In this document: positions 36,146 to 46,237 of the stretch, piece by piece
Layout: the number at the start of each line of letters is the position of its first letter
How positions within the stretch are numbered: the stretch's first letter is position 1
NCBI RefSeq assembly: GCF_900177775.1
Contig: NZ_FXWH01000001.1
Location: 496,001-560,000, forward strand
Origin: Pseudidiomarina planktonica
GTDB taxonomy: Bacteria; Pseudomonadota; Gammaproteobacteria; Enterobacterales; Alteromonadaceae
Direction: 5' to 3'
Length of the DNA stretch: 64,000 nt
Notes under the pieces: model-generated
Seen by the model: only the letters and a program-made list of their open reading frames with translations
Told to the model about the DNA's origin: nothing
Databases searched by the model: none
Translations under genes and position numbers: made by a program

Positions 36146-38734
36146 GTGCTGCAAGATTATCGTACGCATGTTGAAGAACGCGCCGCTGAAGGCATCCCCC
36201 CGAAACCATTAAACGCTGAGCAAGTAGCCGGACTGGTTGAACTTCTGAAGAACCCACCAAAAGGTGAAGAGGACTTCTTAGTTGAGCTGCTGTCTGAGCG
36301 TGTACCTCCTGGTGTTGATGAAGCTGCTTATGTAAAAGCAGGCTTTTTGGCTGCCCTAGTGAAAAACGAAGCCAGCTCACCAGTAATTAACAAAGAAAAA
36401 GCAGTGAAGCTGCTGGGTAACATGCACGGTGGTTACAACATCGTGACTTTGGTGGACTTGCTGGATGACGCCGAGCTGGGCACCCTGGCCGCCGAAGAAT
36501 TGAAGCACACCCTGTTGATGTTTGATGCCTTCCACGACGTGGAAGAGAAAATGAACGCGGGTAACGCGCTGGCCAAAGAAGTGGTTGAATCATGGGCGAA
36601 CGCTGAATGGTTCACTGGCCGTGACAAACTGGCAGAAAAAATTACCGCAACCGTATTTAAAGTAACCGGCGAAACTAATACCGATGACTTGTCACCAGCA
36701 CCTGATGCCTGGTCACGTCCGGACATTCCATTACATGCGAAAGCTATGTACAAAATGCCACGCGAAGGCATTACTGACGCGGCTAAGCAAATGGACGAGC
36801 TGAAAGAAAAAGGCCACCCGGTTGCTTTCGTAGGTGATGTAGTAGGTACCGGTTCTTCACGTAAATCAGCCACTAACTCAGTGTTGTGGTTTATTGGCGA
36901 AGACATGCCGGGCACCCCGAACAAACGTGGCGGTGGTATTTGTATTGGTAGCAAAGTTGCACCAATTTTCTTCAATACCATGAAAGACGCTGGCGCCTTA
37001 GTATTTGAAGCCGACGTTGAAGCCATGAACATGGGCGATATCATTCATATCTACCCGTACGCTGGCAAAATCGAAAACGAGCAGGGCGAAGTTCTGGCTG
37101 AGTACGATTATGCATCACGCGTAATTCTGGACGAAGTGCGTGCTGGTGGCCGTATCAACCTAATTATCGGTCGTGGCTTAACTGAAAAAGCGCGCGAGTC
37201 GCTGGGCATGGGCCGTTCAGAATTGTTCCTGAAGCCTGAGCAACCAGCTGACACTGGCAAAGGTTACACTCTGGCACAGAAAATGGTTGGGGTGGCATGT
37301 GGCGTAGACGGCGTTCGTCCGGGCACTTACTGTGAACCGAAAATGACCACCGTGGGCTCGCAAGACACCACCGGTCCAATGACACGTGACGAACTGAAAG
37401 ACCTGGCCTGTTTAGGCTTCAGTGCCGACTTAACCATGCAGTCGTTCTGTCACACGGCGGCTTATCCGAAGCCGGTTGACGTTGAAACTCAGCACACCTT
37501 ACCTGACTTCATTATGAACCGTGGCGGCGTAAGCTTACGTCCGGGTGATGGTATTATTCACAGCTGGTTAAACCGTATGTTGTTGCCAGACACCGTAGGT
37601 ACTGGTGGCGATTCACACACCCGTTTCCCGCTGGGTATTTCGTTCCCTGCGGGTTCTGGTTTGGTGGCTTTTGCTGCCGCTACCGGCGTGATGCCGTTAG
37701 ATATGCCTGAATCTGTATTGGTGCGCTTTAAAGGCGACATGCAGCCGGGCGTAACCTTGCGTGACCTGGTTCATGCCATTCCATTATTCGCCATTAAAGA
37801 AGGCTTGTTGACTGTTGAAAAACGCGGCAAGAAAAACATCTTCTCTGGCCGAATTCTGGAAATTGAAGGCTTAGATGACTTAACCGTTGAGCAAGCATTC
37901 GAATTATCAGACGCATCTGCTGAGCGTTCAGCTGCTGGCTGTACCATTAAGATGTCTGACGAGTCGGTAGCTGAATACTTACGCTCGAACGTTACCATGC
38001 TGCGTTGGATGATCAACGAAGGCTATGGCGACGCGCGCACGCTGGAACGCCGTGCCCGTAAAATGGAAGACTGGCTGGCCAATCCGCAGCAATTACGTGC
38101 GGACGCCGATGCTGATTACAGTGCAGTAATCGAAATCGACCTGAACGACATTAAAGAGCCAATCGTTTGTTGTCCAAATGACCCTGACGATGCCAAGTTC
38201 TTAAGTGACGTTGCCGGCGACAAAGTTGACGAAGTATTCATTGGTTCGTGCATGACCAACATTGGTCACTTCCGCGCTGCGGGTAAACTGCTGGAGAAAA
38301 ACACCCAGCCGTTGAACACCCGTTTGTGGATTGCTCCGCCAACCAAAATGGATCAGGCGCAACTACAAACCGAAGGTTACTACGACATTTACGAGCGCAA
38401 TGGCGTGCGTACTGAAATGCCAGGTTGTTCACTGTGTATGGGTAACCAGGCACGGGTTGAGCCGGGTGCTACCGTACTTTCTACCTCAACGCGGAACTTC
38501 CCGAACCGTTTAGGTGATGGTGCCAACGTATACCTGACTTCAGCAGAACTTGCTGCAGTGGGCGCTATTTTAGGCAAGCTGCCAACTCCGGCAGAATACC
38601 TGGAATACGCACAGGACATTAAAGCGATGGCGGGCGAAGTGTATCGCTACCTGAACTTTGATCAAATGGCCGACTTCAGAGCTGCCGAAGCCGCCGCGAA
38701 GAAAAACATTATCGCGACCTTAGAAGTAGCCTAG
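36146..38734 (+). CDS. acnB: Aconitate hydratase B
   Basis: Main citric-acid-cycle aconitase with a [4Fe-4S] cluster. From the GTG at 36146 it has 862 residues and begins [17 protein letters not shown], which aligns with the E. coli start MLEEYRKHVAERAAEGI. The GTG has AGAGGG upstream, so I prefer it to the TTG at 36128. N-terminal HEAT-like and swivel domains precede the aconitase core. Cluster cysteines are in [10 protein letters not shown] and GCSLCMGNQ, and SSRKSATNS is visible in the swivel domain. In E. coli apo-AcnB binds mRNA. Confidence 0.98.
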   Translation: MLQDYRTHVEERAAEGIPPKPLNAEQVAGLVELLKNPPKGEEDFLVELLSERVPPGVDEAAYVKAGFLAALVKNEASSPVINKEKAVKLLGNMHGGYNIVTLVDLLDDAELGTLAAEELKHTLLMFDAFHDVEEKMNAGNALAKEVVESWANAEWFTGRDKLAEKITATVFKVTGETNTDDLSPAPDAWSRPDIPLHAKAMYKMPREGITDAAKQMDELKEKGHPVAFVGDVVGTGSSRKSATNSVLWFIGEDMPGTPNKRGGGICIGSKVAPIFFNTMKDAGALVFEADVEAMNMGDIIHIYPYAGKIENEQGEVLAEYDYASRVILDEVRAGGRINLIIGRGLTEKARESLGMGRSELFLKPEQPADTGKGYTLAQKMVGVACGVDGVRPGTYCEPKMTTVGSQDTTGPMTRDELKDLACLGFSADLTMQSFCHTAAYPKPVDVETQHTLPDFIMNRGGVSLRPGDGIIHSWLNRMLLPDTVGTGGDSHTRFPLGISFPAGSGLVAFAAATGVMPLDMPESVLVRFKGDMQPGVTLRDLVHAIPLFAIKEGLLTVEKRGKKNIFSGRILEIEGLDDLTVEQAFELSDASAERSAAGCTIKMSDESVAEYLRSNVTMLRWMINEGYGDARTLERRARKMEDWLANPQQLRADADADYSAVIEIDLNDIKEPIVCCPNDPDDAKFLSDVAGDKVDEVFIGSCMTNIGHFRAAGKLLEKNTQPLNTRLWIAPPTKMDQAQLQTEGYYDIYERNGVRTEMPGCSLCMGNQARVEPGATVLSTSTRNFPNRLGDGANVYLTSAELAAVGAILGKLPTPAEYLEYAQDIKAMAGEVYRYLNFDQMADFRAAEAAAKKNIIATLEVA

Positions 38735-38741
38735 CGAACAT

Positions 38742-38781
38742 GTAGCCTGCGGTTCTGCGTAGCCTGCGGTTCTACCGCAGG
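38742..38781 (+). repeat. Tandem direct repeat ending in a hairpin
   Basis: GTAGCCTGCGGTTCT occurs at 38742-38756 and 38759-38773. The second copy forms a hairpin, CCTGCGG (38763-38769) with CCGCAGG (38775-38781). It follows the acnB stop and precedes the terminator. It may be a REP-like mRNA stabiliser; no second locus with the repeat is visible in this window. Confidence 0.5.
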
Positions 38782-38820
38782 TGAGATGCCAGAATCACTA
38801 AGGGTGTCGTAGCAATAAGG

Positions 38821-38853
38821 AGCCAGTCAGCTAACCCTGACTGGCTTTTTTTT
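38821..38853 (+). terminator. Intrinsic terminator after acnB
   Basis: AGCCAGTCA (38821-38829) pairs with TGACTGGCT (38838-38846), followed by a run of T to 38853. Confidence 0.93.
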
Positions 38854-38917
38854 ACCAAATTTTTAGAATGCAGTAGTTATCCCGAGCTTCTCAGTGGTAA
38901 CTAATACCAGTAGACAT

Positions 38918-38956
38918 AAAAAAACGCTCCGGGCGATTTGCCAGGAGCGTTTTTTT
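38918..38956. terminator. Bidirectional terminator between acnB and the DUF885 gene
   Basis: AAAAAAACGCTCC (38918-38930) is the reverse complement of GGAGCGTTTTTTT (38944-38956). With A and T runs on both sides it should stop transcription on either strand. For the minus strand it terminates the DUF885 gene. The 243-base gap around it holds only this, the acnB terminator and the tandem repeat. Confidence 0.92.
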
Positions 38957-38977
38957 ATTAAGTATTTTTATCGTTAA

Positions 38978-40747
38978 TTAAGCTTTGGCTTCTTGTACCT
39001 GGCTGTCAATCCAGTCACGTACCTGCTGCTCCAGCACGTCTAGTGGAATGCTGCCGTTACCTAATACCACGTCGTGGAACTCGCGAATATCGAAGTCCGC
39101 GCCCAGGGCTTGCTCAGCTTCCGCGCGCAGGCGTTTGATCACGATTTCACCCAGCTTGTACGACAAGGCTTGTCCTGGCCAGGTAATGTAACGGTCAATT
39201 TCGGTGGTTACGTTGTGCATCGACAGGGCAGTGTTACTGGCCATAAATTCAATCGCCCGCTCACGACTCCAACCCATCGCATGCATACCTGTATCTACTA
39301 CCAGGCGTGCCGCGCGCCACATTTCGTAGCTTAAGCGGCCAAAGTCACTGTAAGGGTCCTGATAGAAACCAGCTTCAGTACCCAAATGCTCGGCATATAA
39401 ACCCCAGCCTTCACCAAAGGCTGAAATATAGGTGCTGCGACGGTACTCAGGTAAACCTTCCAACTCACGAGCCAGCGCGATTTGGAGATGGTGGCCTGGC
39501 ACCGCTTCATGCAGCGTCAAAGCTTCTAATTGATAAAGCGGACGACGGTCCAGCGCATAGGTGTTTACCCAGTAAAAACCGGCGCGGTCATCGCGTGACG
39601 AACCAGCATAACGGCCGGTCGTATATTTAGGTGCAATTTCAGCCGGAACCGGTGCAATACCGTAAGGTTGGCGCGGCATCTTCTTAAAGAACTTAGGTAG
39701 CTCGCCGTCCATTTTCTTGGCGATGAAAGCCGCTTCTTTCAGTAGCTCTTCCGGCGTTTCTGCATAAAAACGCTCGTCTTCACGCAGGAAGTCCAAAAAG
39801 GCGTCAAAAGACCCCACAAAGCCGGTTTTCTCAATAACTTCGGCCATATCGTTGCGAATGCGCTTCACTTCAGCTACACCAATTTCGTGAATTTCTTCAG
39901 CGGTGTAATCGGTGGTGGTGAAATGCTTAATGCGGTTTTGATAGTACTCATCGCCATTAGGTAATTCACTGGCACCAATAGTGTCACGTGAACCAGGCAG
40001 GTACTCCCGCACCATGTAGTCAAAGAACGCCTGATAAGCTGGTAAAATTTCGTTATCAATAATGGTTACTGCACGATTTTGCAGCGTTAACCAGGTGTCA
40101 TCATCAATGTGCTCAGGCTTAGTGCTCAGCGGTTGGTAGAACACGCTTTCCTTAGGATCTTGCACAATAAAAGCCAGAATGCTTTCTTCAAAACCGGCCA
40201 TAGCCGCTTTGGGCTGACTGTAACCTTGTTCAAGGCCAGTGCGTAACCAATCGGTTTGTTGTCTCATGTAAGCCGGAATAGCCGCTAGTTTGTCCAGATA
40301 AAAACTATAATCTTCAGCGGTACGTAAGTTAGCGTTGCGAGCCGTGAACGCTAAATAGCTATGGAAGCCACCTTCAGCATTCAATGGTTGCAAATATTCC
40401 AGATAGCGGTCACTGTCGACATTGTTTTTCAGGCGATAGCTCAGCATGGCGTGGTTAATTTGATTCTGTTCACTTAACGCGGCAGTTTCTACCTCGTTTA
40501 ATTGCTGCAGCCATACGCGTTGGCGCTCGGCCCGCATGGCAACTGCTGCTGGTGACATGTCGGTAAGTTTACCGCGGTCGTCGCCGGTGTTGCCTGGCGT
40601 CAGGTTTTTCATGCCGGTCCAAATAGAATCGGCCAGTTTTTCGTAACGCTGGTCGGCGTTGGCTTCGGTAGCTGACTGACGGTTATCCGGCGTGGCCGTA
40701 CAGGCCGTTAGGACTACCGCAACAAGCGCAGTTATAATCAGGCGCAT
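38978..40747 (-). CDS. DUF885 family metallopeptidase-like lipoprotein
   Basis: 589 residues with a lipoprotein signal (VVLTACTATP). The family motif HEAVPGHHLQ, an HExxxxHH arrangement that suggests a zinc peptidase, is at about residue 405, and EGWGLYAEHL supplies a further acidic ligand. Members occur widely in marine gammaproteobacteria and most are uncharacterised. The start ATG at 40747 and the signal agree. It stands alone, with terminators on its 3' side. Function as a periplasmic peptidase is inferred from motif only. Confidence 0.85.
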   Translation of the reverse strand: MRLIITALVAVVLTACTATPDNRQSATEANADQRYEKLADSIWTGMKNLTPGNTGDDRGKLTDMSPAAVAMRAERQRVWLQQLNEVETAALSEQNQINHAMLSYRLKNNVDSDRYLEYLQPLNAEGGFHSYLAFTARNANLRTAEDYSFYLDKLAAIPAYMRQQTDWLRTGLEQGYSQPKAAMAGFEESILAFIVQDPKESVFYQPLSTKPEHIDDDTWLTLQNRAVTIIDNEILPAYQAFFDYMVREYLPGSRDTIGASELPNGDEYYQNRIKHFTTTDYTAEEIHEIGVAEVKRIRNDMAEVIEKTGFVGSFDAFLDFLREDERFYAETPEELLKEAAFIAKKMDGELPKFFKKMPRQPYGIAPVPAEIAPKYTTGRYAGSSRDDRAGFYWVNTYALDRRPLYQLEALTLHEAVPGHHLQIALARELEGLPEYRRSTYISAFGEGWGLYAEHLGTEAGFYQDPYSDFGRLSYEMWRAARLVVDTGMHAMGWSRERAIEFMASNTALSMHNVTTEIDRYITWPGQALSYKLGEIVIKRLRAEAEQALGADFDIREFHDVVLGNGSIPLDVLEQQVRDWIDSQVQEAKA

Positions 40748-40861
40748 ATAAACTCCAGTGAATATTTGCTAAATTGCATTAAGACTTAGTTTAGGGTGTC
40801 CTGAATGAATAGCAATGGCAATAAGACCAATAGCTTGTGGCACCAGATAAGGAGAATAACA

Positions 40862-42580
40862 ATGAAAATAACACATCTTTTAAGTGGTGCACTATTAACC
40901 ACAGCTGTACTTAGCAGTGCCAGCTCGCTGGCCTATGACCGTATTACCGGTAAACATTTTGCCAGTCGCTCGGAAGTTTTTGCTACCGAAGCTATGGCTG
41001 CAACCAGCCAACCCCTGGCAACCCAGGTTGCCCTGCAAGTAATGCGCAACGGCGGTAACGCGGTTGATGCCGCTATTGCCGCGAACGCCATGCTAGGTTT
41101 GGTAGAGCCAACTGGCAACGGTATTGGTGGTGACTTATACGCCATTATCTGGTCCGCTGAAGACGAAAAGCTGTACGGCCTTAATGCTTCTGGCCGTTCA
41201 CCAAAAAGTTTGACGTTAAAACACTTACAAGACCACGCCAAAGAGCAGGGTATTAATAAAATACCTTCGCATGGTCCGTTGCCGGTGTCAGTGCCGGGCG
41301 CGGTAGACGGCTGGTTTGAAATGCATGAACGCTTTGGTGCGCAACCCATGGCGAATAACCTGCAGCATGCGATTGACTATGCCCGTAACGGCTTTCCGGT
41401 AAGCGAAGTGATTGCTTACTACATGGAACGTAGCGTACCTATTCTAAGTAAATTCGACGGTTTCAGTGACGTGTATATGCCAGGTGGTGAAACCCCGAAA
41501 AAAGGCGAAATTTTTAAGAACCCGGCATTAGCCAACACCCTGGAAAAAATTGCCCGGGGCGGTCGCGACGCATTTTATAAGGGCGACATCGCGCGCACTA
41601 TTGCGGCATACATGAAAGAGCAGGGCGGCTTTTTATCGTACGACGACTTAGCCAGCCACACCTCTGACTGGGTAGAACCGGTGTCTACCAACTACCGTGG
41701 TTACGACTTATGGGAGTTACCGCCAAACGGTCAGGGTATCGCAGCCTTACAAATTCTGAATATACTTGAGCCATTAGACATTGCCGGCATGGGCTTTGAT
41801 AGCCCTGAATATATTCACCATTTTGTCGAAGCCAAAAAACTGGCCTTTGAAGACCGTGCGAAGTTTTACTCAGATCCGGCCTTTAACGACATTCCGGTAG
41901 CTGGCTTAATTTCCAAAGAATATGCCAATGAGCGTCGCAAGTTAATTGACAGCACTAGTGCGGCTAAGTCTTACGAGCCAGGTAATCCGCCAACTGACGG
42001 CGACACTATTTATATGACCGTAGCCGACAAACACGGCAATATGGTGTCGTTAATTCAAAGTAACTATCGTGGCATGGGCTCTGGTATGACGCCTACGGGT
42101 CTTGGTTTTATTCTGCAGGATCGCGGCGAGCTGTTTAGCCTGGAAGAAGGGCACTTTAATGTGTTTGAACCGGGCAAACGTCCTTTCCAAACTATTATTC
42201 CTGCTTTCGTGACCAAAGACGGCAAGCCATATATGAGCTACGGCGTTATGGGTGGTGCTACGCAACCGCAAATGCATGCACAAATTCTGATCAATATGAT
42301 TGATTTTGGTATGAATCTGCAAGAAGCTGGCGACGCCCCACGTATTTTGCATTCAGGTTCAAGCCAACCTACCGGCTCGCAAATGACTGACGGTGGCGAA
42401 GTAAGTTTAGAAACTGGCTTCTCACCTGAAACACGCCGTGAGCTGGTGAAAATGGGCCATACTCTGACGCACAAAGTAGGTCCTTACGGTGGCTACCAGG
42501 CCATTATGAAAGATTGGGAAAACGGCACCTGGGTAGGTGCTTCGGAAAGCCGTAAAGATGGCCACGCAGCGGGCTATTAA
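40862..42580 (+). CDS. ggt: Gamma-glutamyltransferase
   Basis: Periplasmic enzyme that transfers or hydrolyses the gamma-glutamyl group of glutathione and related peptides; it matures by self-cleavage. From the ATG at 40862 (AAGGAG upstream) it has 572 residues with a signal peptide ending SSLAYD. The self-cleaving Thr is in DGDTIYMTVAD. The downstream GSGMTPTG and the C-terminal MGGATQPQ match the small subunit. A DyP-type peroxidase gene follows after 14 bases and is probably co-transcribed. Confidence 0.94.
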   Translation: MKITHLLSGALLTTAVLSSASSLAYDRITGKHFASRSEVFATEAMAATSQPLATQVALQVMRNGGNAVDAAIAANAMLGLVEPTGNGIGGDLYAIIWSAEDEKLYGLNASGRSPKSLTLKHLQDHAKEQGINKIPSHGPLPVSVPGAVDGWFEMHERFGAQPMANNLQHAIDYARNGFPVSEVIAYYMERSVPILSKFDGFSDVYMPGGETPKKGEIFKNPALANTLEKIARGGRDAFYKGDIARTIAAYMKEQGGFLSYDDLASHTSDWVEPVSTNYRGYDLWELPPNGQGIAALQILNILEPLDIAGMGFDSPEYIHHFVEAKKLAFEDRAKFYSDPAFNDIPVAGLISKEYANERRKLIDSTSAAKSYEPGNPPTDGDTIYMTVADKHGNMVSLIQSNYRGMGSGMTPTGLGFILQDRGELFSLEEGHFNVFEPGKRPFQTIIPAFVTKDGKPYMSYGVMGGATQPQMHAQILINMIDFGMNLQEAGDAPRILHSGSSQPTGSQMTDGGEVSLETGFSPETRRELVKMGHTLTHKVGPYGGYQAIMKDWENGTWVGASESRKDGHAAGY

Positions 42581-42594
42581 CAGGAGACAACAAG

Positions 42595-43512
42595 ATGGCG
42601 CGAGCACAGGCAGGGATCTGCGCTGAACCCAATTTACACGGACTTACCCTGTTATTGAATGTAATGACGGATGACGTGCTGGCGGTGCGCCGCAAGCTGG
42701 CACGTATTCCGGCGATTTTACAGGAGCTGGACGACCGCTTTTCGGAAGCTATGCTGAACGGCTACGTAGCCATTGGCAATGACTATTGGGACGTGGTTTA
42801 TCCAGAGCGGCGGCCGGTGCACCTACACAGCTTTCCGGACATTGCCGACGGCGACCGTCAGGCGCCACGTGAGCCGGTCGATATTCTGCTGCATGTTCGT
42901 TCGGACCGGTTCGACGCCAACTTCCTGGCGGCGCGCACCTTAATGGAATGGTTGGGACACGACGTAGAAGTGCTGGATCAAATACGGTCCTTCCGCTTTT
43001 TAGATGGTCGTGACCTCACCGGTTTCATTGATGCACCGGATAATCCGCGCGGTATGCGCAAACGTCAGGCGGCATTAGTAGACGCCGATGACGACGCTAC
43101 TTTTGTGGCGGGTAGTTATTTGTTTGTACAAAAATTCCGCCACGATTTGCGGCGTTGGGAGCAATTAGGCCCAGCCGGACAGGAAGAACTCATGGGGCGT
43201 CGTAAAGTAACTGGCGAACGCATTAGTGAGGCTAGCCTCAGTCACGTTACCCATGCGGGGAAAAGCCGTTTGCTGGATGCCAACGAGCAACCGTTACAGT
43301 TATTGCGGCAAAATATGCCCTGGGGTGATTTACGTGAGCAGGGGCTGTTGGCCATGTATTTTGCCGCTCAGCCCGCTGGTGTGGTGCAGTGGTTAAAGCA
43401 GCGTTATCAAGCCGATGAGCGCGGTGATTACGACCCTCTGTTGGATTACATTCAGTCGGTCAGCAATGCGTCTTACTTCGTACCTTCTATTAATTTTCTG
43501 GAAAACGCGTAG
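42595..43512 (+). CDS. DyP-type haem peroxidase (YfeX-like)
   Basis: 305 residues, the size of class B DyP peroxidases, with no signal peptide. The catalytic Asp region reads GFIDAPDNP, where the classical GxxDG has Ala at the last position. A His in LSHVTHAG is the likely proximal haem ligand, and LLRQNMPWG contains the distal Arg. It lies behind the gamma-glutamyltransferase. The gene ends Glu-Asn-Ala-stop inside a palindrome shared with argR. Substrate unknown; some relatives act on porphyrins. Confidence 0.88.
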   Translation: MARAQAGICAEPNLHGLTLLLNVMTDDVLAVRRKLARIPAILQELDDRFSEAMLNGYVAIGNDYWDVVYPERRPVHLHSFPDIADGDRQAPREPVDILLHVRSDRFDANFLAARTLMEWLGHDVEVLDQIRSFRFLDGRDLTGFIDAPDNPRGMRKRQAALVDADDDATFVAGSYLFVQKFRHDLRRWEQLGPAGQEELMGRRKVTGERISEASLSHVTHAGKSRLLDANEQPLQLLRQNMPWGDLREQGLLAMYFAAQPAGVVQWLKQRYQADERGDYDPLLDYIQSVSNASYFVPSINFLENA

Positions 43513-43535
43513 CTCGTTCGAGACTACGCGTTTTC
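43501..43535. terminator. Bidirectional terminator containing both stop codons
   Basis: GAAAACGCGTAG (43501-43512) is the exact reverse complement of CTACGCGTTTTC (43524-43535), with an inner CTCG-TT-CGAG extension. The left arm encodes the last three residues and stop of the peroxidase; the right arm does the same for argR on the other strand. A and T ends make it a plausible terminator both ways. Confidence 0.85.
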
Positions 43536-43988
43536 AAATAACTCTTTCACTTTTTGTAAGGTGAAATCAATTTCCGAAACCTTCAGTGGCGCAATAAAAA
43601 TAGTGTCATCACCGGCAATGGTGCCTAGCACGCCCTCTTGTTTACCTACCGAATCCAGCAAGCGGGCAATTAGCTGCGCAGCTCCGGGCGTAGTACGAAT
43701 GATCACCATCACATCATTATGCTGAATATCTAAAACAAGCTGGGTTAATGGCGCACGTGTTGAAGGTATGCCCAGCTCGGCAGGCAGGCAGTACACCATT
43801 TCCTGGCGCGCATTGCGGGTACGCACGGCGCCGTACTTGCTCAGCATGCGTGAAACTTTTGACTGGCTGATGTTCTGAAAGCCTTGGTCTTGCAGGCATT
43901 TCACGATCTCGCCTTGTGAGCCGTAACGTTCTTCCCGTAACAATGCTTTAAATGCTTCAACCAGTTTGTCTGCTTTATTTTGTGCCAT
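43524..43988 (-). CDS. argR: Arginine repressor
   Basis: Hexameric arginine-dependent regulator of 154 residues. The N-terminal winged helix-turn-helix includes [26 protein letters not shown]. The C-terminal arginine-binding domain carries [11 protein letters not shown]. It is divergent from mdh, the same arrangement as in E. coli, and would be expected to be autoregulated, but I do not see a clear ARG box in the 177-base gap. Confidence 0.97.
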   Translation of the reverse strand: MAQNKADKLVEAFKALLREERYGSQGEIVKCLQDQGFQNISQSKVSRMLSKYGAVRTRNARQEMVYCLPAELGIPSTRAPLTQLVLDIQHNDVMVIIRTTPGAAQLIARLLDSVGKQEGVLGTIAGDDTIFIAPLKVSEIDFTLQKVKELFENA

Positions 43989-44165
43989 ACTTGCGCTACT
44001 CAGGTTCGAATAATGAAAGACAAAAAGCAGTGTATCCTATCCGTTGCGGAACGCCTAGCCACGGGAGCTCCAGTTGTAATTTAGGCGCTTATAGAGTAGA
44101 GTTTTGGCCCAACAAAAAGCCATTCAAGTTCGCGAAATTCACCTTGTTAGAAGATGGAGTCAAAT

Positions 44166-45098
44166 ATGAAAGTTGCAGTTTTAGGTGCAGCCGGCGGTAT
44201 CGGTCAGGCACTATCATTACTTTTGAAAACTCAATTACCAGCTGGATCAGAACTGTCATTATATGACGTGGCTCCGGTAGTTCCGGGTGTTGCTGTTGAT
44301 TTAAGCCACATCCCAACCGACGTTAAAGTTGCCGGTTTCGGTAAAGACGATTTAGGTGCTGCTTTAGTTGGTAGCGATATCGTACTTATTCCAGCTGGCG
44401 TTCCACGTAAGCCAGGTATGGATCGTTCAGACTTATTCAACATTAACGCAGGCATTGTTGCGAACCTGGTTGAAGCTATTGCTGACAATTGCCCGGACGC
44501 TTGTATCGGCATCATCACCAACCCGGTGAACACCACTGTACCAATTGCTGCACAAGTGCTGAAGAAAAAAGGCGTATACAACAAGAACAAATTATTCGGC
44601 GTAACCACGCTGGATGTTATCCGTTCAGAAACCTTTGTGGCTGAACTGGAAGGCTTAAACCCTGCCAACATTACTGTGCCAGTAATTGGCGGCCACAGCG
44701 GCACCACTATTCTGCCTCTGCTGTCTCAGGTTGAGAACGTAACCTTCACCCAAGAGCAAATTGAACAACTGACGCACCGCATTCAAAACGCTGGTACTGA
44801 AGTAGTTGAAGCCAAAGCTGGCGGCGGTTCTGCTACCTTGTCTATGGGTCAGGCAGCGGCACGTTTCTGCTTGTCACTAGTAAAAGGCCTGCAGGGCGAA
44901 GAAGTAATCGAATGCACTTACGTTGAAGGCGACGGCAGCGACGCTGTATTCTTTGCCCAGCCAGTTCGTTTAGGTAAAAACGGCGTAGAAGAAATTCTGT
45001 CGTACGGTGCCTTGAGCGACTATGAAGAAAAATGTAAGAAAGACATGCTGGACGGCCTGAAAGGCGACATCCAAACTGGCTTGGACTTCGTTAAATAA
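44166..45098 (+). CDS. mdh: Malate dehydrogenase
   Basis: NAD-dependent citric-acid-cycle enzyme of 310 residues from the ATG at 44166, preceded by GGAG. An in-frame ATG at 44154 is less likely because the protein normally begins [14 protein letters not shown], the NAD-binding motif. The substrate loop [13 protein letters not shown] and the catalytic His in [13 protein letters not shown] are present. It is divergent from argR. Downstream lies a long shared terminator. Confidence 0.98.
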   Translation: MKVAVLGAAGGIGQALSLLLKTQLPAGSELSLYDVAPVVPGVAVDLSHIPTDVKVAGFGKDDLGAALVGSDIVLIPAGVPRKPGMDRSDLFNINAGIVANLVEAIADNCPDACIGIITNPVNTTVPIAAQVLKKKGVYNKNKLFGVTTLDVIRSETFVAELEGLNPANITVPVIGGHSGTTILPLLSQVENVTFTQEQIEQLTHRIQNAGTEVVEAKAGGGSATLSMGQAAARFCLSLVKGLQGEEVIECTYVEGDGSDAVFFAQPVRLGKNGVEEILSYGALSDYEEKCKKDMLDGLKGDIQTGLDFVK

Positions 45099-45141
45099 CG
45101 AAGAGTGAAGTAACGAACGTTAAGTCACTGAAAGCAAAACT

Positions 45142-45179
45142 AAAGGGTGAAAAATGACAACAGTCGTTTTTCACCCTTT
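45142..45179. terminator. Long bidirectional terminator overlapping the channel gene's stop
   Basis: A 17-bp stem (one G-T wobble): 45142-45158 pairs with 45163-45179 around an AACA loop. The arms read AAAGGGTGAAAAA and TTTTTCACCCTTT. It should end mdh on the plus strand. The stop codon (45171-45173) and the last Lys-Gly codons of the minus-strand channel gene lie in the right arm. Confidence 0.92.
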
Positions 45180-46082
45180 TTCGTTAGTCGCCTGACTTTT
45201 TATTTCAGTTAAAATGCGCTGCGCCGTTTGCGTATCAATACGCAAAGCCTGACGTACTTCCTCAATAAGCTCCGCACTTATAGCTTCCTGATCTGCTCGC
45301 GCCATTAGCGCATTCACCACCAGCTTAAAGCTCTCGCGCCGATGCGCCAGTTGCTCGGCAAAGCCCGAGGCCAGAATACCTGCCGGTAACGCCACCATGC
45401 CCATGCCAACAATAGTAATCATGCCGCCAAAGAACTTACCGCCAGCGGTAATAGGGGTAACGTCACCGTAGCCGACGGTGGTTAGCGTGGCCATGGCCCA
45501 CCACATAGCTTCCGGAATGCTGCCGAATTTGTCCGGCTGAATGTTGGCTTCGATCATATAAATACCGCTGGAAGCCAGAATCAGCAGCACAAAGAGTACT
45601 GAGAATGCCGCCAGTAGATTACTACCCTCATTTCGTAACACGGTGCCCAGTAGTTGCAACGCCCGCGAATGACGGCTGAATTTGAAAATTCGCAGTAAGC
45701 GCAGCGCGCGTAAGAAGCGCATGTCGATGCTAATAAACAGGCTTAAGTAGAAGGGGGCAATGGCCAGCAGGTCAATCAGCGCCATGGGGGAAATCGCGTA
45801 TCGCCAGCGCGCACTAAACGCTGAGTGCTGATGGTATTTAGGCAGTTCCGGGGCGCTCCATATCCGCAGTACATATTCCAGCGAGAACACCATAACCGAG
45901 AAAAATTCGAAATTCAGAAACCAGTTGGTGTACTCATTGTATATGGGCGTAATGGATTCAATAATAACTGCCGCCACGTTCAGCAGAATTAACAGCATTA
46001 AAAAGGCGTTTAGCCAGTAACCCGGCCTGAATGGTGGAATTTGTCCGTCCAGAATAGTGGCTGCCTGCTGGCGAATGCTCAT
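45171..46082 (-). CDS. Voltage-gated potassium channel (Kv-like)
   Basis: 303 residues with six membrane segments. The S4-like segment MRFLRALRLLRIFKFSRHSR has regularly spaced Arg residues, and the selectivity filter is TLTTVGYGDVTP. A short cytoplasmic C-terminus (about 250-303) is helical and has no RCK or cyclic-nucleotide domain. Predicted inner-membrane K+ channel. It is convergent with mdh and divergent from ispB. Confidence 0.93.
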   Translation of the reverse strand: MSIRQQAATILDGQIPPFRPGYWLNAFLMLLILLNVAAVIIESITPIYNEYTNWFLNFEFFSVMVFSLEYVLRIWSAPELPKYHQHSAFSARWRYAISPMALIDLLAIAPFYLSLFISIDMRFLRALRLLRIFKFSRHSRALQLLGTVLRNEGSNLLAAFSVLFVLLILASSGIYMIEANIQPDKFGSIPEAMWWAMATLTTVGYGDVTPITAGGKFFGGMITIVGMGMVALPAGILASGFAEQLAHRRESFKLVVNALMARADQEAISAELIEEVRQALRIDTQTAQRILTEIKSQATNEKG

Positions 46083-46196
46083 TTGTTGTTTCCTTTATGC
46101 AACCTGTGCAACCCCGGTGATGTGCTGCTACCTTCGGTTAATCCCGAAAAGCTTTACGCTGGGCTTAGAAAGCTACCATCAGCGGGCTAATGCTAG

Positions 46197-46202
46197 TACA
46201 AT
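46197..46202 (+). promoter_or_regulatory. -10 element for ispB (candidate)
   Basis: TACAAT at 46197-46202, about 36 bases before the ispB start. The -35 region is weak. Low confidence. Confidence 0.3.
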
Positions 46203-46237
46203 CCGAAGCTTAGCGCAGCAGCAACTAAATAGTAACT

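Noticed and set aside
43989-44165. Possible ARG box between argR and mdh (GTTCGAATAATGAAAG)
   Set aside because: It lacks the two symmetric half-sites of the ARG consensus; similarity is only partial.
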